A stretch of 24,323 nucleotides of DNA from an uncultured Butyricicoccus sp. (GCA_934532985.1 CAKTAV010000020.1:1-24323); one strand, 5' to 3'. Positions 1-8,159 are shown, counted from the stretch's first letter. Notes: a model not told the origin generated them from the letters alone. Translations and numbers: made by a program.

Positions 1-69
1 CAGAAGGGATTCGAACCCCCGACCTTTTGGTTCGTAGCCAAACACTCTATCCAGCTGAGCTACTGGCGC
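1..69 (-). tRNA. tRNA-Arg(ACG), 3' end cut by window edge
   Basis: On the minus strand this reads GCGCCAGTAGCTCAGCTGG from position 69 down, with a normal D arm, an anticodon loop CTACGAA (anticodon ACG, arginine, normally deaminated to ICG to read CGN codons) and a T arm containing GGTTCGAATCC. The acceptor 5' strand GCGCCAG is present; the matching 3' strand is mostly off the window to the left, so only the last few bases are missing. It has its own promoter just upstream at 97-125. Confidence 0.95.
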
Positions 70-96
70 ATACCGCAATCTCTTGACTGCTCAATC

Positions 97-125
97 AGTA
101 TACCAAGAAGCGCGTATAATGTCAA
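97..125 (-). promoter_or_regulatory. promoter of tRNA-Arg
   Basis: On the minus strand TTGACA (120-125), a 17-bp spacer and TATACT (97-102), with a TGG just before the -10 (extended -10). This is nearly the consensus sigma-A promoter and lies about 28 bp from the tRNA 5' end, as expected for a strongly expressed tRNA. Confidence 0.85.
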
Positions 126-152
126 CGATTTTTTTCATTTATTTTATGTTTT

Positions 153-1634
153 TTATTGTATCCAGTTCTTTGCCCGCTCGACGGCCCGTTTCCAGTCCTG
201 ACGCAGCGGCGTGCGCTGCTCTTCCGGCATATTCGGCTGGAATTGCCGATCAATGGCGGCGTTGCGGCGAATCTCCTCGCGGCTGTCCCAATAGCCAACG
301 GCGAGTCCTGCCAGATACGCCGCACCAAGCGCCGTCGTCTCCACGCACTGCGGGCGGACAATCGGCACACCTATGATGTCCGCCTGAAACTCCATCAGGA
401 AGTTATTCGCACACGCGCCGCCGTCCACGCGCAGCAACCGCAGCGGAACGCCTGCGTCGTTCTGCATCGCCTCCAGCACATCCGCCGTCTGGTACGCCAG
501 CGACTCCAGCGTCGCGCGCGCAATATGCGCCCGCCCTGTGCCGCGTGTCAAGCCGACCAGCGTTCCGCGGGCATACGGATCCCAATATGGCGCGCCCAAT
601 CCGACAAACGCCGGAACGAGATAAACTCCGCCGGTATTCTCCACGCTGCGCGCCAGCGCTTCTGTATCCGACGCATGTTCAATCAGCCCCAGCTGATCGC
701 GCAGCCACTGAATCGCCGCGCCTGCCACGAATACCGAGCCTTCCAAGGCGTAATTCACTTCGCCGTTCATGCCCCATGCAATGGTGGTCAGCAGACCGTT
801 CTGACTCTGTACCGGTGTACTTCCCGTATTCATAAGTAAGAAGCAGCCCGTTCCATAGGTATTCTTTGCCTCGCCCGCGGCAAAGCATTGCTGACCAAAC
901 AGCGCCGCCTGCTGATCTCCCGCCGCGCCGCTGATCGGAATATTGCCGCCGAGCCGCGTCGTCGTGCCAATCAGGCCGCTGGTTTCCACCACCTCCGGCA
1001 GCATCGCCTGCGGAATCTGCAATATCTCACAGATTTCCTCATCCCACCGCAGGGTGTGAATATTAAACAGCATCGTGCGCGCCGCGTTGGAATACTCCGT
1101 CGCATGCACGCGCCCCTCGGTCAGATTCCAAATCAGCCAGCAGTCTACCGTGCCAAACAGCAGCTCGCCGCGTTCTGCCCTCGCCTGTGCTCCCGGCACC
1201 TCCTGCAAAATCCAATGCAGCTTGGTCGCCGAAAAATACGCGTCAATCGTCAAGCCGGTCTTGTGCCGAATGGTCTCTTCCAGCCCGCGCTGCTTGAGCG
1301 CCTCCGCCATATCCGCCGTGCGGCGGCACTGCCAGACAATCGCCGGAGCAACCGGCTTTCCGGTCGCTTTATCCCAGACAATCGTTGTCTCCCGCTGGTT
1401 GGCAATGCCGATTGCCGCAATCTCCGTGCCGTCAATGTCCAGCTGCTCCATTGCCTCCCGACACACCTGAAGCTGGGTCTGCCAGATCTCCTCTGCGTCC
1501 TGCTCGACCCAACCCTCCTGCGGAAAAAAATTCGCCAGCTCCCGCTGTGCCATCGCGCAGATCGCGCCGCTGTGATCAAATAAAATACACCGCGCGCTGG
1601 TTGTGCCGGCATCCAACGCCATGATATAACTCAT
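153..1634 (-). CDS. glpK: glycerol kinase
   Basis: ATP-dependent phosphorylation of glycerol to sn-glycerol-3-phosphate in the cytoplasm. The 493-aa length matches the usual ~500 aa of this FGGY-family kinase. The N-terminal phosphate-binding segment MALDAGTTSARCILFD, the QANQRETTIVWD-type stretch (here IANQRETTIVWD), the GAAGDQQAALFGQ loop and the RVDGGACANNFLMEFQAD segment with a following TTALGAAYLAGLAVG are all present and intact. The frame is open 16 codons further upstream, but the ATG at 1634 is preceded by GGGAGGAAG at a good distance and starts directly with MSYIMALD, so I take this start. A hairpin terminator lies between the upstream peptidase gene and this ribosome site, so glpK may need read-through or a promoter inside the peptidase gene. 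No glpF, glpD or glpP is in the window. No terminator hairpin is visible downstream. Confidence 0.97.
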   Translation of the reverse strand: MSYIMALDAGTTSARCILFDHSGAICAMAQRELANFFPQEGWVEQDAEEIWQTQLQVCREAMEQLDIDGTEIAAIGIANQRETTIVWDKATGKPVAPAIVWQCRRTADMAEALKQRGLEETIRHKTGLTIDAYFSATKLHWILQEVPGAQARAERGELLFGTVDCWLIWNLTEGRVHATEYSNAARTMLFNIHTLRWDEEICEILQIPQAMLPEVVETSGLIGTTTRLGGNIPISGAAGDQQAALFGQQCFAAGEAKNTYGTGCFLLMNTGSTPVQSQNGLLTTIAWGMNGEVNYALEGSVFVAGAAIQWLRDQLGLIEHASDTEALARSVENTGGVYLVPAFVGLGAPYWDPYARGTLVGLTRGTGRAHIARATLESLAYQTADVLEAMQNDAGVPLRLLRVDGGACANNFLMEFQADIIGVPIVRPQCVETTALGAAYLAGLAVGYWDSREEIRRNAAIDRQFQPNMPEEQRTPLRQDWKRAVERAKNWIQ

Positions 1635-1660
1635 AGAATTTCTTCCTCCCTGATACCAAA

Positions 1661-1691
1661 ACAGCCCCTTTGCACGGCGCAAAGGGGCTGT
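1661..1691 (-). terminator. hairpin terminator between M16 peptidase and glpK
   Basis: A perfect 12-bp stem (1661-1672 with 1680-1691: ACAGCCCCTTTG / CAAAGGGGCTGT) with a 7-nt loop, followed on the minus strand by TTTTGG. It starts 13 bp after the peptidase stop codon and ends 26 bp before the glpK start codon, directly abutting the glpK ribosome site. It is either the peptidase terminator or a conditional terminator in the glpK leader. Confidence 0.8.
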
Positions 1692-1703
1692 ATCTATGTT
1701 ATC

Positions 1704-2951
1704 TTACTGCAAAAGCTCAGCATAATAATCGTTGTCGCGCACCTGACCGACCACGCTGATGGATGCACGGCCCGGCACAAAAATCTGCTGTGCCAGCTCC
1801 GCAATGTCCTCCTTTGTCACATGATCATACAGTGACAAGACGGTTTCCACCTCTGGATTTTCGCCAAAGAACATCTCTGCCCGTGCAATCTGGTTCATGC
1901 GCGCCGAGGTGCTTTCCAGCCCCAGCAGGACGCTGGTTTTCGCCTGTTCTTTACAGCGCTCCAGCTCGGCGTCATCCGGGCCGTATTCCGCCAGATGGCG
2001 GCATTCCTGCATCGCCAGCTGAATGGCCTGCGTCTCGGTCTCCTGTCCCAACGCCATATAGACATTAAACAGACCGACATCCTGATGCGAGGTATGGAAC
2101 GAATATACAGAATAGCAGAAGCCATTCTGCTCTCGAATCGTCTGAAACAGGCGCGATGACATACCACCGCCCAAGATTGTCCCGAGCAGCGCGTTGACAT
2201 ATCGCTTTTCGGAGTCCATCGGAATGCCCTCAAAGCCGATACACAGATGATTTTGCTCCGTGTCCTTTTTCTTTGTAAACACCGCCGGCTGATACTGCGC
2301 CGGAACCAATACATTGCGTCCGCTGCCCGTCATCGTGCCAAACAGATCGCAGATGTATTCAATATCCTGATAGGTAAACGAACCCGCCAGCGAGATAATC
2401 GTATCCTCCGGTCGATAATATTCCCCGACAAATTCATGCAACTGCTGCCCATGAATCGTGTGCAGCGTCTCACTGTCACCCAGAATCGGCCGTCCCAAGG
2501 CGCTGTCGCGGAAGCACTCCTGAAACAGCTTTTCCGGCGCCATGTCCTCCGGCGAATCCTCGTACATATCAATTTCTTCCTCGACAACGCCGCGTTCCAG
2601 ATCGACATCACGATCATCAAACTGCGAGTGCAGGAACATATCCGCCAGAATTTCCACACCAATCTGCAAATGTGCATCCAGCGTTTTCAGATAAAAGCAG
2701 GTGCACTCTTTTGTCGTAAACGCATTGACCTGTCCGCCAATGGCGTCCATTGCCACTGCGATATCCTTCGCTGTGCGGTCTGCCGTACCCTTAAATACCA
2801 TATGCTCCACAAAGTGAGAGATACCGCTCCACTTTTCCGGCTCGTGGCGAGAGCCATTCATTACCCAGACTCCAATTGCCGCCGAGCGCACATTCGGCAT
2901 GCGTTCATAAATCACGCGTACTCCGTTCGGCAGCACAAGTTTTTCATACAT
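1704..2951 (-). CDS. M16 family zinc metallopeptidase (YmxG/processing-peptidase-like)
   Basis: A 415-aa single-lobe-pair member of the pitrilysin/insulinase M16B family, related to Bacillus YmxG and mitochondrial processing peptidase beta. The inverted zinc motif HxxEH is HFVEH at residues 46-50, and the third zinc ligand is one of the glutamates in GVVEEEIDMYED around residues 124-126. The substrate-facing GQVNAFTTKECTCFY segment and the C-terminal domain with GGGMSSRLFQTIREQ and the Arg/Tyr-containing CYSVYSF stretch are also typical, so it should be active. There is no signal peptide; it is predicted to be cytoplasmic. The ATG at 2951 has GGAGGCG upstream. It ends just before a strong hairpin and glpK. 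The physiological substrate is unknown for most bacterial members. Confidence 0.93.
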   Translation of the reverse strand: MYEKLVLPNGVRVIYERMPNVRSAAIGVWVMNGSRHEPEKWSGISHFVEHMVFKGTADRTAKDIAVAMDAIGGQVNAFTTKECTCFYLKTLDAHLQIGVEILADMFLHSQFDDRDVDLERGVVEEEIDMYEDSPEDMAPEKLFQECFRDSALGRPILGDSETLHTIHGQQLHEFVGEYYRPEDTIISLAGSFTYQDIEYICDLFGTMTGSGRNVLVPAQYQPAVFTKKKDTEQNHLCIGFEGIPMDSEKRYVNALLGTILGGGMSSRLFQTIREQNGFCYSVYSFHTSHQDVGLFNVYMALGQETETQAIQLAMQECRHLAEYGPDDAELERCKEQAKTSVLLGLESTSARMNQIARAEMFFGENPEVETVLSLYDHVTKEDIAELAQQIFVPGRASISVVGQVRDNDYYAELLQ

Positions 2952-3011
2952 GCTCTATCGCCTCCCCGCCCCGTAAGCAAACGGGCTTTCCCTTCTTCTT
3001 CAAACACATTC

Positions 3012-3040
3012 AGTATAGCACAAATTCTTCTCCTTTGGCA
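3012..3040 (-). promoter_or_regulatory. possible promoter of the M16 peptidase gene
   Basis: On the minus strand TATACT (3012-3017) sits 17 bp after TGCCAA (3035-3040). The -10 is good and the -35 poor. It is about 60 bp from the start codon and there is no better candidate in the divergent gap 2952-3173. Confidence 0.4.
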
Positions 3041-3090
3041 GACCAATTTTCTATTTTCTTCACAAAGACAACCGATTTTTTCAAACTCTC

Positions 3091-3119
3091 TTGAGAAAAA
3101 ACCTCCCGTTCGATATAAT
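3091..3119 (+). promoter_or_regulatory. promoter of the small membrane protein gene
   Basis: TTGAGA (3091-3096), 17-bp spacer, TATAAT (3114-3119). It lies 54 bp before the start codon at 3174, divergent to the peptidase promoter. Confidence 0.8.
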
Positions 3120-3173
3120 GAGTAACAATAACACGCATGTTTTTCCGCAACTGCCTGAAAGGAGGCTTTTCCC

Positions 3174-3542
3174 ATGCCGCGCTTTCTGCGCCTGATTATT
3201 TGGGACGCTCTATTTTTTCTTGTTCTGTCCACCGGCTATGCCGCCAGCCACCTACTCAGCAATGAGATTCCATCTTATTTGGTGCTTTTACTGACCTGCG
3301 CCGTCTGCGGTGCATTTCTGGCACAGCTGTCCCTGTGGGGCATCGGCTGGCTGGAGCTGGTATTTGTCGGCCTGCCTGCGCTCTATCTCGCTCTCTGTCC
3401 GGTTCTCGCCCCATGGCTCAACGGTCTGTCCTGGATTCCGTTCTCCCTTGTGCCGGAGTCGCTGCTCCGCGCATCCGCGGATACCCTTCACCTTGCCGGT
3501 GGTCTCACGGCCGGTTTTATGGTGTGGGAACGCTTTCGCTGA
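3174..3542 (+). CDS. small multi-pass membrane protein, function unknown
   Basis: 122 aa and mostly hydrophobic. I see three or four likely membrane helices: residues about 8-25 (LIIWDALFFLVLSTGYAA), 34-58 (SYLVLLLTCAVCGAFLAQ), 60-82 (ELVFVGLPALYLALCPVLAP) and a weaker one near 105-118 (LAGGLTAGFMV). It has a start at an ATG with AAAGGAGG placed 9 nt upstream and its own sigma-A type promoter, so it is a real gene. I do not recognise a family. The next gene downstream has its own promoter starting immediately after this stop codon, so the two are not obligatorily one operon. Confidence 0.85.
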   Translation: MPRFLRLIIWDALFFLVLSTGYAASHLLSNEIPSYLVLLLTCAVCGAFLAQLSLWGIGWLELVFVGLPALYLALCPVLAPWLNGLSWIPFSLVPESLLRASADTLHLAGGLTAGFMVWERFR

Positions 3543-3546
3543 CTCC

Positions 3547-3575
3547 TTGCCGCCCAGCGCAAAGCATGCTATACT
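3547..3575 (+). promoter_or_regulatory. promoter of the HAD hydrolase gene
   Basis: TTGCCG (3547-3552), 17-bp spacer, TATACT (3570-3575), with an extended -10 TGC just before the hexamer. It begins 4 bp after the stop codon of the upstream gene. Confidence 0.75.
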
Positions 3576-3627
3576 GTTTGGGCAATGACGGAGCCTTGGC
3601 TCCCGCAAAGGAGGCTATTTTTCTTCG

Positions 3628-4296
3628 ATGACAGATACACCGTATATTGTATTTGATATGGACGGCGTGCTGATTGACAGCGAACGCGTCGTTTTAAATT
3701 CATGGATTACCTGTGGTCCAAAATACGGCGTGCAGAATCCCGGCGATTTCTGCCGCTCCTGCATGGGCACAACGCCCGGTGAAACACGCCAGCGGCTGTT
3801 TGATGCCTACGGTCCGGATTTCGCCTATGAGGATTTTATGGCGGACTGCCGGAAGTATTTTTACGATGAATTCCACCGCACAGGCACTCCGATCAAGGTG
3901 CATGTACGCGAAGCAATTACCGGCCTGCACGCGCTGGGCTGCACGCTCGCCGTCGCGTCCTCCACAAAGGAGGCCATCGTTCGCAAGCAGCTGGGCGACG
4001 TCGGCATTCTGCCGTATTTCTCCGTCGTCATCGGCGGCGACCAGCTCTCCCGCAGCAAACCGGAGCCGGATATCTATCTGCTGGCTTGTCAAAAGCTCGG
4101 CGTGGATCCGCACAAGGCCTATGCCGTGGAGGATTCCCATAATGGTATCCGCGCCGCCCACCGCGCCGGAATGATGCCGATTATGATTCCGGATCAGCAG
4201 CCCGTCACGGAGGAAATGACCCGGCTGTGCTGTGAGATTTTCTCCGATGCGGAGGAGCTTCTGGCGTACATACGAGCGCAAATAACAGCAAAATAA
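3628..4296 (+). CDS. HAD superfamily hydrolase, beta-phosphoglucomutase-like (subfamily IA)
   Basis: 222 aa, the usual length for this group of small-molecule phosphatases and sugar phosphomutases. All four HAD motifs are visible: motif I FDMDGVLIDSE with nucleophile Asp10 and acid/base Asp12; motif II VASSTKEAIV; motif III Lys in SRSKPEPDIYLLAC; motif IV VEDSHNGIRAAHRAG. A helical cap lies between motifs I and II. The GGAGG ribosome site is 13 nt from the ATG, slightly long, but no better in-frame start exists. Substrate cannot be read from sequence: beta-phosphoglucomutase, phosphoglycolate phosphatase or another sugar-phosphate phosphatase are all possible. It ends just before a strong bidirectional terminator shared with convergent pyrC. 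Confidence 0.92.
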   Translation: MTDTPYIVFDMDGVLIDSERVVLNSWITCGPKYGVQNPGDFCRSCMGTTPGETRQRLFDAYGPDFAYEDFMADCRKYFYDEFHRTGTPIKVHVREAITGLHALGCTLAVASSTKEAIVRKQLGDVGILPYFSVVIGGDQLSRSKPEPDIYLLACQKLGVDPHKAYAVEDSHNGIRAAHRAGMMPIMIPDQQPVTEEMTRLCCEIFSDAEELLAYIRAQITAK

Positions 4297-4300
4297 ACGC

Positions 4301-4338
4301 ACACCAGCCCGATTGACGGTTGTCAATCGGGCTGGTGT
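4301..4338. terminator. bidirectional terminator between the HAD gene and pyrC
   Basis: A perfect 17-bp stem (4301-4317 / 4322-4338, arm ACACCAGCCCGATTGAC) with a 4-nt loop between convergent genes. It starts 4 bp after one stop codon and ends 3 bp before the other. The T-tracts are weak on both sides (TTCTCT; TGCGTTTATTTT), but the stem is very stable. Confidence 0.85.
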
Positions 4339-4341
4339 TCT

Positions 4342-5613
4342 CTATCTCGTTCCCTGCTCCAAATACCGGTCGCCCATCACAATAGCACACACCGCGCCGG
4401 TCAGCGGCTTTCCGGTAAACGGCGTATTCGTCGACTTCGAGCGATACTCTGTGAACACCACCGGTGCGTCCCAGTCGGCAATCATCAGCTCGGCGCGGTT
4501 GCCGACCTCCACCGACTTGCCGGTCATGTGATAAAACTCCGCCGGATTCCGGCTCATCACACGCATCAGCTGCATCCGCGTGAGCTTTCCGGTCTGTACC
4601 AGCGCCGTATTGCACACCGCAAACGAGGTCTCCAATCCGGTAATGCCGGACGGCGCCTTGGCAAACGGACGATTTTTTTCCTCCGCCGCATGCGGGGCGT
4701 GATCCGTGGCAATCATATCAATCGTACCGTCCTGCAAGCCCTCTATCAGCTTCTGTCGGTCATGCTCCGTGCGCAGCGGCGGATTCATGCGCGCATTGAC
4801 ACCGTATTCCAGCACGTCCTCCTCCGTCAGGCTCAGGTGATGCGGAGTCGCCTCAGCGTGAATGTCCGCTCCCAGCTGCTTTCCGGCGCGAATCAGAGCC
4901 ACCGAGTTGCCTGAGCTGACATGCTGGAATGCCACGCGCGCTCCCGTCCGCAGCGCAAGGGCAATATCGCGCGCAATCATGCACTCCTCCGACGCGGGCA
5001 TTGCGCCCGGCACTCCGAATTTAATCGCCGCCGCACTGCCATAGTTGACGCCCGGCGACAGGATCAGGCTGGGATCCTCCTCATGAAACGACAGCGGGAC
5101 ATTTAAGTCCTTTGCCCGGCACATCGCCTCCTGACACATCCGCGCGCTGGTCAGATTGATGCCGTCGTCCGTAAAGCCCGGGGCACCCGCCGCGTGCAGC
5201 GCCGCAAAATCGGTCATCTCCTTACCCGCCAGCCCCTTGGTCACGGCGCAAGCCTGCAATACGTTAATCGGCACCTGCTTTGCCTTTTTCTGTACATAGT
5301 CTAACGTCTCCACGCTGTCTACCACCGGCTTGGTGTTCGCCATACACACCACGGTCGTAAATCCGCCGGCTGCTGCCGCTGCCGCGCCCGTCAGAATGTC
5401 TTCCTTATACGTCAGCCCCGGATCGCGGAAGTGCACGTGTACATCCACCAGACCGGGTGACACCGTCTTTCCCGCCAGATCGACCGTTTCCGCCTCCGCC
5501 GTAATCTCCGGCGCGATTTTCGCGATAATTCCGTTGTCGTCAATCAGAATATCCCGCTTTTCCTCGGTCTCCGTGTACGGATCGAGCAGCATTCCATGTT
5601 TTAATAACAGCAT
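4342..5613 (-). CDS. pyrC: dihydroorotase
   Basis: Third step of de novo pyrimidine synthesis: reversible cyclisation of N-carbamoyl-aspartate to dihydroorotate. This is a class I (PyrC of Bacillus type) dihydroorotase of 423 aa. The metal-binding motif VDVHVHFRDPG carries His59, His61 and the substrate-binding Arg63. Further metal ligands are in the AFQHVSS and HAEATPHHLSL segments and in the catalytic Asp motif IATDHAPHA. A GTG two codons upstream keeps the frame open, but the AGGAGG box lies only 3 nt from it and 9 nt from the ATG at 5613, so I use the ATG. The DUF1294 gene starts upstream and ends only 24 bp before, suggesting co-transcription. No other pyr gene and no PyrR-type leader is seen. 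Confidence 0.97.
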   Translation of the reverse strand: MLLLKHGMLLDPYTETEEKRDILIDDNGIIAKIAPEITAEAETVDLAGKTVSPGLVDVHVHFRDPGLTYKEDILTGAAAAAAGGFTTVVCMANTKPVVDSVETLDYVQKKAKQVPINVLQACAVTKGLAGKEMTDFAALHAAGAPGFTDDGINLTSARMCQEAMCRAKDLNVPLSFHEEDPSLILSPGVNYGSAAAIKFGVPGAMPASEECMIARDIALALRTGARVAFQHVSSGNSVALIRAGKQLGADIHAEATPHHLSLTEEDVLEYGVNARMNPPLRTEHDRQKLIEGLQDGTIDMIATDHAPHAAEEKNRPFAKAPSGITGLETSFAVCNTALVQTGKLTRMQLMRVMSRNPAEFYHMTGKSVEVGNRAELMIADWDAPVVFTEYRSKSTNTPFTGKPLTGAVCAIVMGDRYLEQGTR

Positions 5614-5637
5614 CTCCACATTCCTCCTAATTTTCTC

Positions 5638-5904
5638 TCATCCAAATTTCCACAGCAGGAACACCGCAGCCGCTTCGATTAGTACAATCAGCGGAATTCC
5701 CCACATAAATCGCCGGTGCAGCGTCTTATGATGTATCAGACGCATGGTCACATACATCATCGGTCCGCCGCCCAGCAGGCATAATCCAAACAATGTTTTT
5801 TCCGGCACACGCCACGCATCGCGCTGGGCACACCGTTTATCCCAGATCGCCGTCCCCGCACTGAGGGCATTGATTAGTATGAAATAGCACAATATCTGTC
5901 GCAT
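5638..5904 (-). CDS. DUF1294 family membrane protein
   Basis: 88 aa. The central stretch DKRCAQRDAWRVPEKTLFGLCLLGG followed by MRLIHHKTLHRRFMWGIPLI is the hallmark of the DUF1294 family (conserved DK-A-R--RVPE, GG, and HKT). It has an N-terminal helix (QILCYFILINALSAG), a middle helix and a C-terminal helix (PLIVLIEAAAVFLLW). The frame is open 42 codons upstream, but the ATG at 5904 has TTGGAGCG six bases before it and matches the family start, while the upstream methionines lack ribosome sites. Function is unknown. It is probably the first gene of a two-gene unit with pyrC. Confidence 0.88.
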   Translation of the reverse strand: MRQILCYFILINALSAGTAIWDKRCAQRDAWRVPEKTLFGLCLLGGGPMMYVTMRLIHHKTLHRRFMWGIPLIVLIEAAAVFLLWKFG

Positions 5905-5951
5905 TTTTCGCTCCAATATGGCAACTTTCAGCATATTGCTTGTTTTTTTGA

Positions 5952-5990
5952 TTGTACTTCTTCCACACATAGTGTATGATAAAGAAGTAC
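5952..5990 (+). promoter_or_regulatory. dacF promoter embedded in an inverted repeat
   Basis: TTGTAC (5952-5957), 17-bp spacer, TATGAT (5975-5980), a near-consensus promoter 77 bp before the carboxypeptidase start codon. It is framed by a 9-bp inverted repeat GTACTTCTT (5954-5962) / AAGAAGTAC (5982-5990) with 19 bp between the arms. One arm overlaps the -35 and the other lies just downstream of the -10, which is an operator-like placement. Confidence 0.65.
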
Positions 5991-6056
5991 TGCTTGTATA
6001 GTACCAAATTATAGATGATTTCGCAATCATTGCACATGGGGGAGTTTATTATCATT

Positions 6057-7574
6057 ATGAAAAAACCATTCTTTCGCTCTCTGAGCCTGCTGCTATGCTG
6101 CGCCGTGCTTGTCAGCGTATTCTGCGTTCCAACGATGGCCGTGAGCAGCACACCAAAGCTAGCCTCTGATGCCGCCTGCGTGATTGACGCAGACAACGGA
6201 GAAATTCTGTATCAAAAGAACGCCAACCGCACCGAACGTCCGGCGTCCATCACCAAGCAGATGACCGCCCTGCTCGTTCTGGAGCACATCAAAAAGGACG
6301 GCGGCAGTTTGGATGACAAGGTGACCGTCACGAGTGAGGCGCTGTCCACCGTCAATCTGGAATCCACCCGCATTGGCTTTGAGGTGGGACAAAAGCGCAC
6401 GGTACGCGATCTGATGTACTGTATGCTGGTGTATTCCGCCAACGACGCGGCAAATATTCTCGCCGAGTACGTCGCCGGAGACGTGAGCCGTTTTGTCACG
6501 ATAATGAACAAAAAGGCCAAGGCCATCGGCTGCACCAACACGCATTTTGAAAACCCGAATGGTCTGGATCCGGATGATCCGAGCGGCGACCATCATACAA
6601 CCGCACACGACATGGCGCTGATCTCCTATCAGCTGGAGCAGTATCCGGATTACTTTGACTTTGCCGGTTCGATGAAATATGATCTGGACACGGATAAGGT
6701 GATCAAGGAGTCGTGGCAGATCTGGACAAAGGTGGATATGATTCTGCAAGGCTCACAGTATTATAATAAAGAAGCCTTTGCCGGAAAGACCGGCTGGACC
6801 TCCCAGGCACATCATACCTTTGTCGTGTACATGAAGCGCGGAGACCGCAATCTGATTATCGTCACGATGAACAGCCTTGCCCCCGGCGACAAATATTCCG
6901 ACTCAGAAAAGCTGATGGATTATTGCTGCAATGAATATGATGAAATCAATCTCACGCCGGAGGTCTATCAGTCCGCCGCGGAAGCCGGCCTCAGCCAGAT
7001 TGATTCCTCCTATAAGCTGGACACCAAAAATCTTCCGAGCACCTCGGTGCTTCTGCCGTCCGGTTTGACTGCAAACGATCTGCGCTATAAGGTCACGGTC
7101 AAGGATGACGCAGAGGCAATTCTGACCGTCGGCGTCGCCGAGTCCGGCTGGGATGCCTATAAGGCCGCCACCCATATGAGCGGCAACAAGGCAGAGCTGA
7201 TTCAGTGCACTCTCCCGCTCAAGCAGGGTCTGCTGGCATCCGTCACCTCCGGCACGTCGGAGAGTGAGGCCACCGGCGCAGGCAGCGGCAAAACGCGCCT
7301 TGCCCTTCCGGATTTTTCCACACCAGACGGACAAAAGCTGTGGGTTGCCATCGGCACGGCGCTGCTCGTGCTCATCAGCTTGATCTATCTGCTGACTCGC
7401 TTTTTTCGGCGGCGCGCGGCGAAGAAAGCGGAGAAGCAGGCGCACGCGCCGCTCCAAGTCGTCATCAAAACGCCGGAGCAGTACCAGAACAAAGTCGAAA
7501 ACCCAGAAGAAACGCCTGTAAAACCGAATGACACACCGGAGGAAAATCCGCCGAAGGATTCCCCGGAGGAGTAA
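6057..7574 (+). CDS. dacF: D-alanyl-D-alanine carboxypeptidase (serine-type, DacF/PBP5-like)
   Basis: Low-molecular-mass penicillin-binding protein that trims the terminal D-Ala from peptidoglycan stem peptides outside the membrane. 505 aa. The three active-site motifs are SxxK = SITK (Ser64, Lys67), SxN = SAN (126-128) and KTG = KTGWT (243-245). N-terminal Sec signal MKKPFFRS then a hydrophobic core ending near TMAVSS. Instead of the usual amphipathic C-terminal anchor it has a clear transmembrane helix (about 426-446) followed by an Arg/Lys stop-transfer (FFRRRAAKK) and a ~45-residue Pro/Glu/Lys-rich cytoplasmic tail. The ATG at 6057 has GGGGGAG 12-13 nt upstream; an earlier in-frame ATG at 6036 has no ribosome site. 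The gene symbol is by family only. Confidence 0.93.
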   Translation: MKKPFFRSLSLLLCCAVLVSVFCVPTMAVSSTPKLASDAACVIDADNGEILYQKNANRTERPASITKQMTALLVLEHIKKDGGSLDDKVTVTSEALSTVNLESTRIGFEVGQKRTVRDLMYCMLVYSANDAANILAEYVAGDVSRFVTIMNKKAKAIGCTNTHFENPNGLDPDDPSGDHHTTAHDMALISYQLEQYPDYFDFAGSMKYDLDTDKVIKESWQIWTKVDMILQGSQYYNKEAFAGKTGWTSQAHHTFVVYMKRGDRNLIIVTMNSLAPGDKYSDSEKLMDYCCNEYDEINLTPEVYQSAAEAGLSQIDSSYKLDTKNLPSTSVLLPSGLTANDLRYKVTVKDDAEAILTVGVAESGWDAYKAATHMSGNKAELIQCTLPLKQGLLASVTSGTSESEATGAGSGKTRLALPDFSTPDGQKLWVAIGTALLVLISLIYLLTRFFRRRAAKKAEKQAHAPLQVVIKTPEQYQNKVENPEETPVKPNDTPEENPPKDSPEE

Positions 7575-7588
7575 AATAGCAATGAAAA

Positions 7589-7612
7589 ACCGACAGGCAG
7601 CCGCCTGTCGGT
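7589..7612. terminator. bidirectional terminator between dacF and ybaK
   Basis: Perfect 10-bp stem ACCGACAGGC / GCCTGTCGGT with a 4-nt loop, flanked by AAAA on the left and TTTTC on the right, so it can work for both convergent genes. It lies 15 bp after the dacF stop and 7 bp from the ybaK stop. Confidence 0.9.
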
Positions 7613-7618
7613 TTTTCG

Positions 7619-8122
7619 TTAATATTCCTCTTCCCCTACCGGTTCCGTGCTTTCAATTTCCGCAAACTTGCCGCGAATCAGCTCCACCAGCGTCTGGGGA
7701 TTCAGCTCAACCTGTGTGCCGATGCGGCCGCCGGAGACGATAATCGTCGGCAGTTGTTCCGCCGTCTGGCTGACCACCGTTGGGAAGGCTTTTTTCATGC
7801 CAATCGGACTGCATCCGCCGCGAATATAGCCGGTGATTTTATTGATTTCCTTGACGTGAATCATCTCAACGGACTTTTCTCCGACGGCCTTTGCCGCCTT
7901 TTTCAAGTCCAGACCGGCAGCGACCGGAATGACAAACACAAAAAATCCACCGGATTTTCCCCGCGTCACCAGCGTCTTATAGACGCGCTCCACCGGCTGC
8001 CCCATCTTGTGCGCCACCGTGATACCGTCTACCTTGTCGCCCGGCTCGTAGGTGTAAAACTGATAGTCCACCTTTGCCCGATCCAAAATACGCATTACAT
8101 TGGTTTTGAGTTCCTTTGCCAT
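7619..8122 (-). CDS. ybaK: Cys-tRNA(Pro)/Cys-tRNA(Cys) deacylase, YbaK/EbsC family
   Basis: Trans-editing enzyme that hydrolyses mischarged Cys-tRNA(Pro) made by prolyl-tRNA synthetase. 167 aa, standard length for a free-standing YbaK domain. Family signatures: the RVYKTLVTRG segment with the conserved Lys49, the FVFVIPVAAGLDLKKAA stretch, and the GYIRGGCSPIGMKK loop with the conserved Gly-x-x-Pro. The open frame extends 41 codons upstream, but only the ATG at 8122 has a ribosome site (AGGAGGAAG, 9 nt spacing) and matches the family start MAKELKTNVMRILD. Single-gene unit between two terminators. Confidence 0.95.
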   Translation of the reverse strand: MAKELKTNVMRILDRAKVDYQFYTYEPGDKVDGITVAHKMGQPVERVYKTLVTRGKSGGFFVFVIPVAAGLDLKKAAKAVGEKSVEMIHVKEINKITGYIRGGCSPIGMKKAFPTVVSQTAEQLPTIIVSGGRIGTQVELNPQTLVELIRGKFAEIESTEPVGEEEY

Positions 8123-8159
8123 GGGATGCTTCCTCCTGTATGTTTTCTCTTTGTCTATC

